Assembly (NCBI GenBank): GCA_903851415.1 | Contig: CAINOE010000044.1 | Coordinates: 1 to 52,391, forward strand | Length of the DNA stretch: 52,391 nt | DNA from: an uncultured Rhodopila sp. | Lineage (GTDB): Bacteria > Pseudomonadota > Alphaproteobacteria > Acetobacterales > Acetobacteraceae | Direction: 5' to 3' | Shown: positions 43,312 to 52,391 of the stretch, piece by piece | Layout: every line of letters begins with the position of its first letter | Numbering within the stretch: position 1 is the first letter of the stretch | Program-made: the position numbers and the translations under genes | Notes under the pieces: model-generated | Told to the model about the DNA's origin: nothing | The model's database searches: none | What the model saw: the letters and a program-made list of their open reading frames with translations, nothing else

Positions 43312-43616
43312 GACTCCTCTCCGCCCGCACCAACCCCGAGCCAGACCGGTCACCCATCATAGCACGAGCGGGGCATGTGGTCACGAGGTGACTACCGAAT
43401 ACCGAGGCCTATGCTCAGTTCATGCCGATCTTCCTGTTCCGCTCAACCGCAAGGGCCGGTTCGGCGGGCAACTCCCCGCTGCGAACAGGCGCCGGCAACG
43501 AAATGCCGGGGGGCCACGCCGCAGCAGTGGATCGACGCCTTGCCTGTGTCGATGCCGACGTCGCGGCTCGCGGAGCGGCCGGGTTCAACCGGCCTTCCGG
43601 TATGAGGCAGGCAAGG

Positions 43617-43643
43617 GCACCCGTGCCCAAAGAGCACGGGCGC
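43617..43643 (-). terminator. Hairpin downstream of phaC
   Basis: Arms GCGCCCGTGC / GCACGGGTGC (minus strand), 10 bp with one mismatch and a 7-base loop, starting 9 bp after the phaC stop. No long T-run follows. A second palindrome, GGCCGG-GTTCAA-CCGGCC, lies near 43577-43594. Confidence 0.45.
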
Positions 43644-43652
43644 CATCCCGTC

Positions 43653-45578
43653 CTACTTCTCCAGCACGTAGCGCCCGGGCGCATCGTCCAGCGGGGGATG
43701 CGCGTTGCCGCCCAGCGGCGGCGGGGCGACGCGGCCGCCGGAATGGTCGCCCAGCCAGCGCGCCCAGTCGTTCCACCAGCTGCCGTCATGCACCGCGCTG
43801 GTCTTGCGCCATTCCTCCGGCGTCTCGGTCTTCGCCTCGTTGATCCAGTGGGTGCCCTTGCCGCCCGGCGGATTGATGATCCCGGCGATATGGCCGCTGG
43901 ACGCCAGCACATAGCGGACATTGCCGCCGAACAACTGCGTGATCCGCCAGGCCGATTCCCACGGCACGATATGGTCCTTCTCCGCGCCCACGGCATAGGT
44001 GTCGAGCTTGATCTGCCCGAGATCGAGCGCCTCGCCCTTCACCTCCACCTTGCCCGGCTTGATCAGGTTGTTCTCCACATAGGTATTGTGCAGGTACCAG
44101 CTATGCGCCGTGCGGGTCATGCGGGTGCCGTCGCTGTTCCAGTACAGCAGGTCGAACGCCGGCGGCTTCTGCCCGAGCAGGTAGTTGTTCACCACGTTCG
44201 ACCAGATCAGGTCGTTCGAGCGCAGCAGGTTGAACATGTTCGACATCTCGCGGCTGTCCAGGTAGCCGCGCTCCAGCATCTGCTGCTCGACGAAGTCGAT
44301 CGCCGTATCGCCCAGGAACACCGCCGTATCGCCGACTTTGGAGAAGTCCTGCAGCGAGACCATGAAGGTGGCGGAGCCGAAGCGGGTGTCGCCCTTCTTC
44401 GCCAGCCAGGCCAGGGTCAGCGCCATCAGGGTGCCGCCGATGCAGTAGCCCATCACGTTCAGGGTTTCGCTGCCGGTGATCTCGCGGATCGCATCGCTGG
44501 CCGCCAGCGGGCCGAGGTCCATGTAGTCCTCTATCGTCGTGGCATCCATCGAGGCGTCCGGGTTCTTCCACGACACGATGAACACCGTGAACCCCTGCGC
44601 GACAAGGTAGCGCACGAAGCTGTTCTTCGGCTGCATGTCGAGGATGTAGTATTTGTTGATCCAGGGCGGCACGATCAGCAGCGGAATCTGATGCACCGTG
44701 TCGGTCGCCGGGGAATACTGGATCAGCTCGATCAGCTTGTTGCGCAGCACCACCTTGCCCGGAGTCACCGCGAGATTGCGGCCCGGCGCGAAGGCGTTGG
44801 CGTCCACCATGCTCAGCCGCCCCTCCTTGACGTCGTGCAGCAGGTTGCGGGCGCCGTCGGCCAGGCTGGTGCCGCCGGTTTCCAGCGCGCGGCGCAGCGC
44901 CTCGGGGTTGGACAGCAGCATCAGCGACGGGCTCATCGCATCGATGAACTGGCGCAGGTGGAAATTCAGCCGCACCTCTTCAGGATCATCCGGGTTGCCG
45001 CTCTCGCTCTGCTGCAGCAGCCAGTCGGAGGCGAGCAGATACAGCTCCTTCAGGGTGCGGTAGGCCGGGTTGGCCTGCCATTCCGGCGCGGCGAACCGCT
45101 TGTCGGAGACGTGCGCCGGCTTGGCGCCGGCGGCCCCGGCCCACCAGCGCTGGGCGGCGTCGGTCCACGCCTCGGCCGCGGCGCTGAACACCCGCGTATT
45201 CAGATCCACGGCCGCGGTCAGGGCCTTGGCGGGATCGCGCAGCGTGCGCAGCCAGACGATGCGGAGCGCGCGGGCGATCTCGGCCCAGTCCACCGGCACC
45301 ACCTCGCGCAGCGGGTTGGCGTTCCACACCTGGTCGATCGCATGCAGCGCCTGGTTGGAGCCGAGCAGCTCATTGAGCTGGTTCACCCCGGTGGCGAGCA
45401 GGTTGCCCGCGACGGCATCCGGGGCGGTGTGCAGGAGCTGCGAGCCGGAGGAGGTCAGGCTCTTGCTCCAGGCCTCGGTGGAGCCGGTGGCGGCATCCAG
45501 CCAGGAGCTCCAGAGACTGAGCACGGCGTCGGCGGCCTCGGAGGTGCCTGCTGCCGGGGTGGAGGTCTTGTCGTCCAT
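43653..45578 (-). CDS. phaC: Class I poly(3-hydroxyalkanoate) synthase (PhaC)
   Basis: Polymerises 3-hydroxyacyl-CoA into PHA granules. The 641-residue protein has the N-terminal PhaC domain (LREVVPVDWAEIARALRIVW, LRTLRDPAKAL) and an alpha/beta-hydrolase core. The lipase-like box is GYCIGG with catalytic Cys at about 379, the Asp is in AVGAEKDHIVPWESA, and the His in SSGHIAGIINPPGGKG. Length fits class I, which needs no PhaE or PhaR partner. A repeated AAGGAAGGAAG precedes ATG 45578. No phaA, phaB or phasin gene is nearby. Confidence 0.96.
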   Translation of the reverse strand: MDDKTSTPAAGTSEAADAVLSLWSSWLDAATGSTEAWSKSLTSSGSQLLHTAPDAVAGNLLATGVNQLNELLGSNQALHAIDQVWNANPLREVVPVDWAEIARALRIVWLRTLRDPAKALTAAVDLNTRVFSAAAEAWTDAAQRWWAGAAGAKPAHVSDKRFAAPEWQANPAYRTLKELYLLASDWLLQQSESGNPDDPEEVRLNFHLRQFIDAMSPSLMLLSNPEALRRALETGGTSLADGARNLLHDVKEGRLSMVDANAFAPGRNLAVTPGKVVLRNKLIELIQYSPATDTVHQIPLLIVPPWINKYYILDMQPKNSFVRYLVAQGFTVFIVSWKNPDASMDATTIEDYMDLGPLAASDAIREITGSETLNVMGYCIGGTLMALTLAWLAKKGDTRFGSATFMVSLQDFSKVGDTAVFLGDTAIDFVEQQMLERGYLDSREMSNMFNLLRSNDLIWSNVVNNYLLGQKPPAFDLLYWNSDGTRMTRTAHSWYLHNTYVENNLIKPGKVEVKGEALDLGQIKLDTYAVGAEKDHIVPWESAWRITQLFGGNVRYVLASSGHIAGIINPPGGKGTHWINEAKTETPEEWRKTSAVHDGSWWNDWARWLGDHSGGRVAPPPLGGNAHPPLDDAPGRYVLEK

Positions 45579-45904
45579 AGTCTGCTTCCTTCCTTCTGGC
45601 CGAGGTGACGGTCCCGGTCGCCCGAGTTACAGGTTTTGCGCAAAGATAGATACGGGGGTTCATGCTCGCACCGATCGGCCGATCCGTCACCGGGTGTTTT
45701 GGCGGGGTGGACAGATCTTCAGACCGCGCAGGCGACTCATCCGCGCCTTGCGGTGCAAACAGAGGCGAAGGCGCAGTTGGCGGGCTGCGCCGGCCATGGC
45801 GCGTGCCGGCGGCGCCGCCGGGTTGGCCCCATCCGCGCGGCCAACCTTGATCCCCGCCCGGCTCCGGCGATACTGCGCGCCCTGCCCGCACAAGGACCGC
45901 CCGG
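45579..45904. other. Gene-free divergent region between phaC and the serine hydrolase
   Basis: 326 bp holding both upstream regions. The phaC ribosome-binding site is visible at its left end; I could not pick out convincing -35/-10 pairs. Short frames here are GC-driven and show no homology. Confidence 0.5.
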
Positions 45905-47092
45905 ATGACCACAGACCAGCCGATAGCCAGGCCCGAGGAAGTCGGCCTCAACCCCGCCGCGCTCAACCGCCTGTCCAGGGTGCTGGAGGAGCGGGTCGCG
46001 GCCGGACATATCCCCGGCGCGGTCGCGCTGGTCGCCCGGCACGGCAAGGTCGCCTATCACGAGAGTTTCGGCCGTCTCGACCCGGCCTCCGGCGCGCCGA
46101 TGACCGCCGGCGCGATTTTCCGCATCTACTCGATGACCAAGGCGATCGTCTCGGTTGCCGCGATGATGCTGTGGGAGGAGGGGCGGCTTCTGCTGTCCGA
46201 TCCAATCGGCCGGTACATCCCCGCCTTCAGCGCCGCCGCCGTCGGCGTGGCCGATGGCGATACCTACGCGCTGACCCCGGCTCGGACGCCGATAACGGTG
46301 CAGGACCTGCTGCGCCACACCTCCGGACTGACCTATGAGTTCCGCGGCGACACCCCGGTCCACAAGGCTTACGCGCAGGCCCGCGTCGCCCGGCTGAAGC
46401 AGACCAATGCGGATCAGGCGGCGGCACTGGCGAAGCTGCCGCTGCTGCACCAGCCGGGAACCGTGTGGGAGTATAGCCGCTCCACCGACGTGCTCGGGCG
46501 GCTGGTGGAGGTGGTCTCGGGCCAGACCCTCGGCGCGTTCCTGGCGGAGCGCATCCTCGCCCCGCTCGGCATGACCGACACCGGGTTCCATGTGCCGGAG
46601 GAAAACCAAAGCCGCATCGCCGAACCGTTCGCCAAGGACCCGGATGGCGGGCAGGACGTGACGCTGCTGGATGTGCGGCGCCCGGCGCTGTTCGAATCCG
46701 GCGGCGGCGGCATGGTCTCCACCGCGGCGGACTACTCCCGGTTCCTGGCGATGCTGCTGGGCAACGGGCGGCTCGGTTCGGTTCGGCTGCTCGGCCGCAA
46801 GACGGTCGAGCTGATGACGGCGGATCATCTCGGTGCCGATATCCCGCGCCCGGCTGATCTGGTGCCGCCGGGGCACGGGTTCGGGCTGGGGTTCGCGGTG
46901 CGCATGCATGCCGGGCTGGCGCCGTTCCCGGGGTCGGTTGGCAACTATTTCTGGGGCGGCGCGGCGGGTACGACGTTCTGGGTCGATCCGGCCGAGCGGC
47001 TGTGCGCGGTGCTGATGATCCAGGCGCCGCTGCAGCGGGATTACTACCGGGTGCTGTTCCGGGATCTGGTCTACGCTGCGGTGACGGATTGA
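45905..47092 (+). CDS. Serine hydrolase of the beta-lactamase class C/esterase family
   Basis: A 395-residue protein with the SxxK motif as SMTK (Ser at about 76, in FRIYSMTKAIVSVAAMMLWEEG) and the second-motif Tyr in EYSRSTDVLGRLVE, where the usual YxN reads YSR. LLRHTSGLTYEF follows the standard layout, and a late GNYFWGGAAGTTFWVDP replaces the HTG-type motif 3 as in family VIII esterases. No signal peptide, so it is probably a cytoplasmic esterase rather than a penicillin-binding protein. It is divergent from phaC; any role in polymer turnover is speculation. Confidence 0.88.
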   Translation: MTTDQPIARPEEVGLNPAALNRLSRVLEERVAAGHIPGAVALVARHGKVAYHESFGRLDPASGAPMTAGAIFRIYSMTKAIVSVAAMMLWEEGRLLLSDPIGRYIPAFSAAAVGVADGDTYALTPARTPITVQDLLRHTSGLTYEFRGDTPVHKAYAQARVARLKQTNADQAAALAKLPLLHQPGTVWEYSRSTDVLGRLVEVVSGQTLGAFLAERILAPLGMTDTGFHVPEENQSRIAEPFAKDPDGGQDVTLLDVRRPALFESGGGGMVSTAADYSRFLAMLLGNGRLGSVRLLGRKTVELMTADHLGADIPRPADLVPPGHGFGLGFAVRMHAGLAPFPGSVGNYFWGGAAGTTFWVDPAERLCAVLMIQAPLQRDYYRVLFRDLVYAAVTD

Positions 47093-47189
47093 TTGGGCGC
47101 GCTACCGGTCGGCTTGGCTCTTTCGGATTGTGCGCGCGCACCCGCCCAGCCGCGGCGCTCCCGGGCCCGGTGACCGCCTGAACAGACCG

Positions 47190-48056
47190 TCACCCCACAG
47201 GGATCAGGCTGATCGTCCCCTCCAGCGTCTCGTCCGGAGCCAGCACGTGCATCCCGTGCTCCACCGGAAGCTCAGGCCGGTTCAAAGCATCCGGAACATG
47301 CGTCACCGGTTCGACGCAGAAGAAATCCGCCCAGTGCGGGGTAAATACCTGCAGGTGGCGGAACACCGCGCTCGCCTCGATCCGCAGGCTGGCCGGACCG
47401 GCCTGGATATCCGCGCGTCCGTCCCAGCCGGTGAAGCAGTTGTCCAGCCGCGACTCCTTCACCGGAAGGAACGCGGCGTGCTGCCACTCCGATGGCACCG
47501 GGCCGTGCCGTTCCGGCAGGGCGTCCGGACCGTTCTCCCAGACGCCGGGCGCGTTGAAGCGCACAGCCGGATCATGATCCCTGGGGAAATACGGGTGTAT
47601 GCCGATTCCCGCGGGCGCCGCCGCGCCGTGCCGGTTGGTCAGCCGCATCGCCACGGTCAGGCCGGAGGCGGAGAGGACGTAGGTCACCTCCGCCCCGAAC
47701 GCGAACGGCCAGGACTCATCTGGGCTGTGGTCCAGCACCAGAGTGACGGCGCTCGCGCCCACCTCGGCCACGGTCCAGGCGCGTTGCCAGCCGACGCCGT
47801 GGATCGAATGCGGATTGTCACCGAAATTGCGGGCAAGCTGATAGTCAAGGCCGCGCCAGGCGAACCGGGCCGAGGCGATGCGGTTACAGTAGGGCAGCAG
47901 CGGGAACAGGGCCATCGCATGCGAATCGCCGCCCGCGGTCGCCTCCGGCAAGGCGCGCCGGGTCAGCGCCGTGCGCCCGAGCATCCAGCCGGTGATGCCG
48001 GCGCCGATCTCCGGCGCCACCACGATGGACGATTCGCCCGCGCTCAGGGTCAGCAT
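47190..48056 (-). CDS. Aldose 1-epimerase family protein
   Basis: A 288-residue galactose-mutarotase-like protein. The pattern is [11 protein letters not shown] with a substrate-binding His, then [11 protein letters not shown] with the second His, and the late catalytic Glu in [15 protein letters not shown]. It interconverts aldose anomers; specificity unknown. ATG 48056 is 64 bp from the divergent FAD oxidoreductase start, so the two share a short control region. Confidence 0.87.
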   Translation of the reverse strand: MLTLSAGESSIVVAPEIGAGITGWMLGRTALTRRALPEATAGGDSHAMALFPLLPYCNRIASARFAWRGLDYQLARNFGDNPHSIHGVGWQRAWTVAEVGASAVTLVLDHSPDESWPFAFGAEVTYVLSASGLTVAMRLTNRHGAAAPAGIGIHPYFPRDHDPAVRFNAPGVWENGPDALPERHGPVPSEWQHAAFLPVKESRLDNCFTGWDGRADIQAGPASLRIEASAVFRHLQVFTPHWADFFCVEPVTHVPDALNRPELPVEHGMHVLAPDETLEGTISLIPVG

Positions 48057-48120
48057 GGGTGGACTCCCGTTTTCCGGCAGCCTAACCGGTTTCGTTGCCG
48101 TTCGTCAGGAGGAAACAAGC

Positions 48121-49230
48121 GTGGAGGATGTCGATTGCGTCGTGGCGGGCGCCGGGGTCGTCGGCCTGGCGGTGGCGCGGGCGCTGGCGCTGGCCGGGCG
48201 CGAGGTCATCATCCTGGAAGCGGCGGAGTCCATCGGCACCGGGACCTCCTCGCGCAACAGCGAGGTGATCCATGCCGGCATCTACTATCCCGCCGGCAGC
48301 CTGATGGCCCGCTTCTGCGTCGCGGGCCGCCGGATGCTGTATGCGTACTGCGCGGCAAAGGGCGTGCCGCATGTCAACTGCGGCAAGCTGATCGTGGCGA
48401 CCGGCGCGCGGGAGGATGCGCTGCTCGACGGCATCCGGCAGCGGGCGCAGGCGAACGGCGTCGAAGGGATGCGTCTGCTGACCGCGGCCGAGGCCATCGC
48501 GCTGGAGCCGAACCTGACCTGCACCAGCGCGCTGTTTTCGGGGTCTACCGGGATCATCGACAGCCACGGCTTCATGCTGGCGCTGCAGGGCGATGCGGAG
48601 AATGCGGGCGCTGTGACGGTGTTCCTGAGCCCGGTGATTGGCGCCCGGGCGGCCGGCGGGCGGATCGAGGTGGATGTTGGCGGCGGCGATCCGATGACCT
48701 TGCGCTGCCGGCTGCTGGTCAACGCGGCCGGGCTGCACGCGCCGGGGCTGGCGGCGCGGATCGAGGGGATGCCGCGCGACCTTGTGCCGCCAGCCTATTA
48801 CGCCAAGGGGAATTACTTCACCCTGTCCGGGCGGTCGCCGTTCTCGCGGCTGATCTATCCCGTGCCGGTGCCCGGGGGCCTGGGCGTGCACCTGACGGTC
48901 GATCTGGGCGGACAGGCCCGGTTCGGGCCGGACGTGGAGTGGATCGATGCGATCGACTACACGGTGGACCCGGCGCGGGCGGACAGGTTCTATGCGGCGG
49001 TGCGGACATACTGGCCGGCGCTGAAGGACGGCGCGTTGCAGCCGGGCTATGCGGGGATCCGGCCGAAGATCGTGCCCAAGGGTGCTCCGGGCCAGGATTT
49101 CGTGGTGCAAGGGCGGCAGGCGCACGGCGTGGCCGGGCTGATCAACCTGTTCGGCATCGAGAGCCCGGGGCTGACGGCGTCTCTGGCACTCGCGGAGCAT
49201 GTGCTGGCGGTGTCGCGTACGGAGATGTAG
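48121..49230 (+). CDS. FAD-dependent oxidoreductase of the L-2-hydroxyglutarate dehydrogenase (LhgO) type
   Basis: A 369-residue DAO-family flavoprotein. It has an N-terminal [28 protein letters not shown], then [28 protein letters not shown], the block typical of LhgO-like enzymes. Middle and late landmarks are [17 protein letters not shown] and [20 protein letters not shown]. It oxidises a 2-hydroxy acid and passes electrons to quinone in LhgO; the substrate here is not proven. The start is GTG 48121 with AGGAGGAAA at ideal spacing. The upstream part of the open frame (from 47971) is antisense to the epimerase and is left out. Confidence 0.87.
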   Translation: MEDVDCVVAGAGVVGLAVARALALAGREVIILEAAESIGTGTSSRNSEVIHAGIYYPAGSLMARFCVAGRRMLYAYCAAKGVPHVNCGKLIVATGAREDALLDGIRQRAQANGVEGMRLLTAAEAIALEPNLTCTSALFSGSTGIIDSHGFMLALQGDAENAGAVTVFLSPVIGARAAGGRIEVDVGGGDPMTLRCRLLVNAAGLHAPGLAARIEGMPRDLVPPAYYAKGNYFTLSGRSPFSRLIYPVPVPGGLGVHLTVDLGGQARFGPDVEWIDAIDYTVDPARADRFYAAVRTYWPALKDGALQPGYAGIRPKIVPKGAPGQDFVVQGRQAHGVAGLINLFGIESPGLTASLALAEHVLAVSRTEM

Positions 49231-49240
49231 GCATCCGCGG

Positions 49241-49702
49241 ATGATGGAATGCGCGATCCGCCCTCGCTCCCTTACGTCATGGCCCGGCTTGCAGCTGCCG
49301 CCGCACCGTCTCTCCCCTTCGCTCCTGCGCGCCTACCGCATGACCGGGTATACAACCGCCGGCATCACCATCCGCATCGGCCGCCGCAGCGCCGAGATGG
49401 ACCGTTTGCTGCTGTCGCACCGCCAGCGGGAGGCCGCGTTCGTAACCGCCTTCAACCCGTTTTCCCGCCCGATGCCGCCGGGCTGGAACCGGCGCATGCA
49501 GGCCAGCCTGACCCGGGCGGCGTCGCGCCGGATCACTCTGCCTGCCAGCGGACGCTGGCGCCGCTGGTCCGAGTCGCACATCGCGGTGATCGGATCGTTC
49601 CGGTGGACGGCGGTTCTGGCACGGAAGTACCGCCAGCACGCCATCGTGATCCTCCGCCTCGGGCAACCGTCCCGCCTGGTTTACACGTCTCCAGGCATTT
49701 GA
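49241..49702 (+). CDS. DUF3293-family protein
   Basis: A 153-residue protein. From about residue 29 it follows DUF3293: LRAYRMTGYTTAGITIRIG, then DRLLLSHRQREAAFVTAFNPFSRPM and a final SFRWTAVLARKYRQHAIVILR. Function unknown. The start is uncertain: ATG 49241 or 49244 would put a REP-like half-site (GTCATGGCCCGGCTTGC, 49277-49293) inside the coding region, so a later start such as TTG near 49290 or ATG 49340 may be real. Confidence 0.72.
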   Translation: MMECAIRPRSLTSWPGLQLPPHRLSPSLLRAYRMTGYTTAGITIRIGRRSAEMDRLLLSHRQREAAFVTAFNPFSRPMPPGWNRRMQASLTRAASRRITLPASGRWRRWSESHIAVIGSFRWTAVLARKYRQHAIVILRLGQPSRLVYTSPGI

Positions 49703-49841
49703 CCGCGCCGGGCTTTTTGCCCGCCGGCACCGGCTTCGGGCGATCCGGCGGACAGCGGCGCCGGGGCGGTCGCGAAAGCGGGAGTTTCGCCCGCCGCTTT
49801 ATTTCGGCAAATCAGCAGTCAGAATCACGAACGGTGCGAGC

Positions 49842-51059
49842 GTGCAGATTATCCGGGCCGATCTCAAATTTCCAACGCCGCTGCCTCAGGCTTTTCAGCG
49901 CGTCGCGGAAAAGCGCTTGTCGGTGGCGATCTATATTCATGACCTCTCGCCCGGCGGCGTCGAGCGTCAAAGCCTCGTGCTGGCGCGTGAACTGCGCGGT
50001 CGGGACGTCGATGTCTCGCTCGTGGTGCATCAGTTGCGCGGCGAGCTGATCCCGCTGCTGCCCGAGGGCATTCCGGTGGTGAACCTCGACAGCCAGCGCA
50101 CGCTGCAGGACGTGCTGCTGCTGCGGCGATATTTGCGGGCGGAACACCCGAGCGTGTTCGTGGCCAATGTCGACCACAACAATGTCGCCGCCTCGATGGC
50201 CCACGCGCTCGCCGGCAGCGGAACGAAACTGGTGATCTGCCAGCACAATCCTCTGTCGTCGGGGTATCATGCGACGGTGAACTGGAAGCACCGGGTGGTG
50301 CCGTGGTGCTACGGCGCCCTGTCCGGCTACATCGATCATGCCGTTGCGGTGTCGGACGGGATTGCCAACGAGCTGATCCGGCACGCCGGCCTGCCGGCCG
50401 CCAAGGTCAGCACGATTTCCAACGCCGTCATCGGCGAGGATTTCCAGTCCCGTGCCGCCGAACCCGTCACGCACCCCTGGCTGGCGAACCGGGACCGTCC
50501 GGTCTTCGTCACCGCCGGCCGCCTGGTGGAGATGAAGGACCATCGCACCCTGCTGCGCGCCTTCGCGCTGCATGTGCGCCATCATCCGGCGCGTCTGATG
50601 GTGCTCGGCACCGGGCCGATGCTGGACGCGCTGCGCGGCGAAGCATCCCGGCTTGGCATCGCCGGCGACGTCGATTTTGCCGGCTTCGTGCCGAACCCCC
50701 TGCCCTATATGCGCGCGGCGGACGCGTTCGTGCTGTCGTCGCGGTCGGAGGGCTTCGGTAACGTCCTGATCGAGGCGATGGGGTGCGGCACGCCGATCGT
50801 CTCGACGGATTGCCCGTATGGGCCGGCGGATATTCTGGCGCGGGGGCGGTACGGCCTGCTGGTGCCGATGCAGGATCCGGAGGCGCTGGCTTCGGGATTC
50901 AGCCGCGTCCTGGCGGAGGCGGAGCGCTGGCCGGCGGCGCTGCTGCGGACCCGGGCGAACGAGTTCACCTATGAGGCCTGCGCCGACGCGTATTGCCGTT
51001 TGTTCCGGCGGCTCGCGCAGCCCGGGCCGGCGGTTGCAAATCATTACGGCAACGGGTAA
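49842..51059 (+). CDS. Glycosyltransferase family 4 (GT-B fold)
   Basis: A 405-residue protein. After a about 28-residue lead the GT4 core opens with AIYIHDLSPGGVERQSLVLARELRGR; the acceptor half has ANVDHNNVAASMAHAL. The donor half holds FVTAGRLVEMKDHRTLLRAFAL, LMVLGTGPMLDALRGEASRLG, VDFAGFVPNPLPYMRAADAFVLSS and the E-x7-E block EGFGNVLIEAMGCGTPIV. Sugar specificity unknown. The start is GTG 49842 with weak GTGCGAG upstream. It stands alone, not in a polysaccharide cluster. Confidence 0.88.
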   Translation: MQIIRADLKFPTPLPQAFQRVAEKRLSVAIYIHDLSPGGVERQSLVLARELRGRDVDVSLVVHQLRGELIPLLPEGIPVVNLDSQRTLQDVLLLRRYLRAEHPSVFVANVDHNNVAASMAHALAGSGTKLVICQHNPLSSGYHATVNWKHRVVPWCYGALSGYIDHAVAVSDGIANELIRHAGLPAAKVSTISNAVIGEDFQSRAAEPVTHPWLANRDRPVFVTAGRLVEMKDHRTLLRAFALHVRHHPARLMVLGTGPMLDALRGEASRLGIAGDVDFAGFVPNPLPYMRAADAFVLSSRSEGFGNVLIEAMGCGTPIVSTDCPYGPADILARGRYGLLVPMQDPEALASGFSRVLAEAERWPAALLRTRANEFTYEACADAYCRLFRRLAQPGPAVANHYGNG

Positions 51060-51172
51060 GGCTCGCAGCCTGCACTGACAGGGATCGCGGGGCTGATGAT
51101 CGAGACGTGTGTGAACCGGCGCGGCGCGCGCGCTGAACCGGATGATCGTTGCGGCTGCCGCGGGGGGCGGCG

Positions 51173-51838
51173 GTGATCGTTGTTCATCACCTCAACAACT
51201 CCCGCTCGCAGCGCATTTTGTGGCTGCTGGAGGAACTCGGGCTTGATTACGAGGTGGTCAAGCACTTCCGCGACCCGGTGACGCACCTGGCGCCGCCGGA
51301 TTTGCTGGCGGTGCATCCGCTGGGCAAGCTGCCGGTGATCCGCGATGGGGACCTGGTTCTGGCGGAATCCGGGGCGATCATCGCATATGTGCTGGAACGG
51401 TATGGCAACGGGCGGCTGGAGCCGGCGGTGGGGACGCCGGAGCGGGTGCGGTATCTGTACTGGCTGCACTACACCGAGGGCACGGCGATGCCGATGCTGT
51501 TGCTGCATGTGATCTTTTCCCAGATCGAGCAGGCGAAGGTGCCGTTCTACATCCGGCCGGTGACGAAGGGGATTGCCGGGCGGTTGAAGCAGATGCTGGT
51601 GGAGCCTCATCTGGTGCGCAATTTCGACCTGATGGAAGCGGAGCTGGGGAAAAGCGCGTGGTTCGCGGGGGATGAGATCACGGCGGCGGATATCCATCTC
51701 AGCTTCGCGCTTGAAGCAGCGGTCGCGCGGTCGGGCCTGGATCGGCGGTGGCCGCGGCTGCTGGAGTGGCTGGAGCGGATTCATGCGCGCCCGGCTTATG
51801 TGCGGGCGGTGGAGCGCGGCGGGCCGTATCAGTTGTAG
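51173..51838 (+). CDS. Glutathione S-transferase-like protein
   Basis: A 221-residue protein with the GST N-terminal thioredoxin fold (VVHHLNNSRSQRILWLLEELGLDYEVV), the cis-Pro turn GKLPVIRDG and the glutathione-contact pair ESGAIIAYVLERY. The C-terminal helical domain has GDEITAADIHLSFAL, whose Asp is the conserved N-cap box. Substrate unknown. GTG 51173 follows GGGGGGCG and starts directly at the first strand. Confidence 0.88.
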   Translation: MIVVHHLNNSRSQRILWLLEELGLDYEVVKHFRDPVTHLAPPDLLAVHPLGKLPVIRDGDLVLAESGAIIAYVLERYGNGRLEPAVGTPERVRYLYWLHYTEGTAMPMLLLHVIFSQIEQAKVPFYIRPVTKGIAGRLKQMLVEPHLVRNFDLMEAELGKSAWFAGDEITAADIHLSFALEAAVARSGLDRRWPRLLEWLERIHARPAYVRAVERGGPYQL

Positions 51839-51872
51839 GGGTGGGACGCGGGGCGGCATTCGTTTCTTCCAC

Positions 51873-51900
51873 GTCATGGCGCGGCAAGCCGGGCCATGAC
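51873..51900. repeat. REP-like palindrome, single-hairpin form (copy F)
   Basis: GTCATGGCGCGG / CCGGGCCATGAC arms (one mismatch) around a 4-base loop, between the GST stop and the convergent repeat-protein gene. A tail after it (CCCGATTCGATC, about 51917) matches the tail after copy C. Confidence 0.75.
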
Positions 51901-51964
51901 GGGAAAGGCGGGCCGCCCGATTCGATCATTTTGGGGCGTCGCCCGGGCTGCTGTGCGGGATTGA

Positions 51965-52391
51965 TCACGGTTGATCGTTACCGTCCCAGTCTGTGCCCGG
52001 ACGTCGTCTGACCTCATCCACCCAGCCGTCATCGGGGTGCGCAGCGGCCAGGGCGCGCAATTCATCCAGCAGCGCGTCCCGGCGGGTCAGGTCGTCCTCC
52101 GCCTTGGCGTCGATCAGCGTGTTGAACAGGCCCATGGCCAACGGCTCGCGCACCGCAGCGTCGGCGGGGTGCGCCGCGGACAGGGCGCGCAACTCATCCA
52201 GCAGCGCGTCGCGGCGGGTCAGGTCGTCCTCCGCCTTGGCGTAGTGCAGCGTGTTGAACAGGCCCCCGGCCAACGGCTCGCGCACCGCAGCGTCGGCGGG
52301 GTTCGCCGCGGACAGGGCGCGCAATTCATCCAGCAGCGCGTCCCGGCGGGTCAGGTCGTCCTCCGCCTTGGCGTCGATCAGCGTGTTGAAC
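51965..52391 (-). CDS. TPR-like repeat protein, C-terminal end only (N-terminus beyond window)
   Basis: This open frame enters from the right edge and stops at TGA 51967-51965. It is made of 44-residue units with the sequence RRDALLDELRALSAAHP, ADAAVREPLA, GLFNTL, AKAEDDL, which form paired helices like TPR units. Three copies are visible, nearly identical, before a unique acidic tail (DDGWVDEVRRRPGTDWDG). Function unknown; such arrays usually mediate protein contacts. Its total length and start cannot be seen. Confidence 0.75.
   Translation of the reverse strand, partial: FNTLIDAKAEDDLTRRDALLDELRALSAANPADAAVREPLAGGLFNTLHYAKAEDDLTRRDALLDELRALSAAHPADAAVREPLAMGLFNTLIDAKAEDDLTRRDALLDELRALAAAHPDDGWVDEVRRRPGTDWDGNDQP
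52067..52391. repeat. 132 bp tandem coding repeats
   Basis: Identical anchor sequences (CAGCAGCGCG) begin at 52067, 52199 and 52331, an exact 132 bp period (44 codons). Copies differ by only a few bases (for example gtcgatcag against gtagtgcag), so the array is young or homogenised. It runs off the right edge. Confidence 0.9.

Noticed and set aside
43443..43646. Possible IS110-type transposase start (GIDTGKASIH on the minus strand)
   Set aside because: Only about 10 residues resemble the DEDD transposase start; no continuation, no partner motifs and no inverted repeats were found.
52067..52391. Regular tandem repeats as a CRISPR array
   Set aside because: The 132 bp period is one open reading frame of 44-residue units with no unique spacers and no cas genes.

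Overview
The window is GC-rich DNA from an alphaproteobacterium, most likely Acetobacteraceae (Rhodospirillales). The evidence is gene content: GcrA, a PopZ-like protein, the short (HisZ-dependent) form of HisG, a class I PHA synthase, and the alphaproteobacterial order isoaspartyl methyltransferase - tolC - popZ - valS. The family assignment is inference. Most sequence is chromosomal housekeeping, interrupted by small accessory patches.

Layout. 1-4.4 kb: a phosphodiesterase-like protein running off the left edge that lacks its usual metal ligands, a divergent GNAT protein, a PEP-CTERM protein and a HAD-like protein. 4.6-7.7 kb: hisG and hisD, with an MqsR/MqsA-type toxin-antitoxin operon inserted between them on the opposite strand. 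7.8-13 kb: a glycosyltransferase divergent from otsA, then an FAD oxidoreductase/SMP-30 pair. 13.2-16.8 kb: an autotransporter fused to a C-terminal OmpA domain. 16.8-17.9 kb: a scar holding a serine-recombinase remnant and a truncated ABC substrate-binding gene that ends against der. 17.9-21.3 kb: the yfgM-like/bamB/der group. 21.5-28.1 kb: a lipoprotein, tRNA-Arg(CCG) and a metabolic patch with four SDR genes, one carrying an in-frame amber codon. 28.4-38.3 kb: gcrA, methyltransferase, tolC, popZ, valS, rho and a diguanylate cyclase. 38.3-41.8 kb: a GntP-type permease/CoA-transferase operon. 41.8-43.3 kb: a cluster of toxin-antitoxin genes and relics. 43.6-51.8 kb: phaC, a serine hydrolase, an aldose epimerase, an FAD oxidoreductase, a DUF3293 protein, a glycosyltransferase and a GST. 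The right edge holds the C-terminus of a protein built from near-identical 44-residue repeats.

Two threads run through the window. The first is a dispersed palindromic repeat with core GTCATGGCCCGG. It occurs as single hairpins and as 75-87 bp double-inverted units with a palindrome at the loop. The second is cell-cycle control. The region just upstream of the gcrA promoter holds a DnaA-box-like site and three GANTC (CcrM) sites within 33 bp, beside GcrA and PopZ genes.

No CRISPR array, intact insertion sequence, prophage or rRNA gene was seen. All functional calls come from reading translated sequence by eye. No database search was run.
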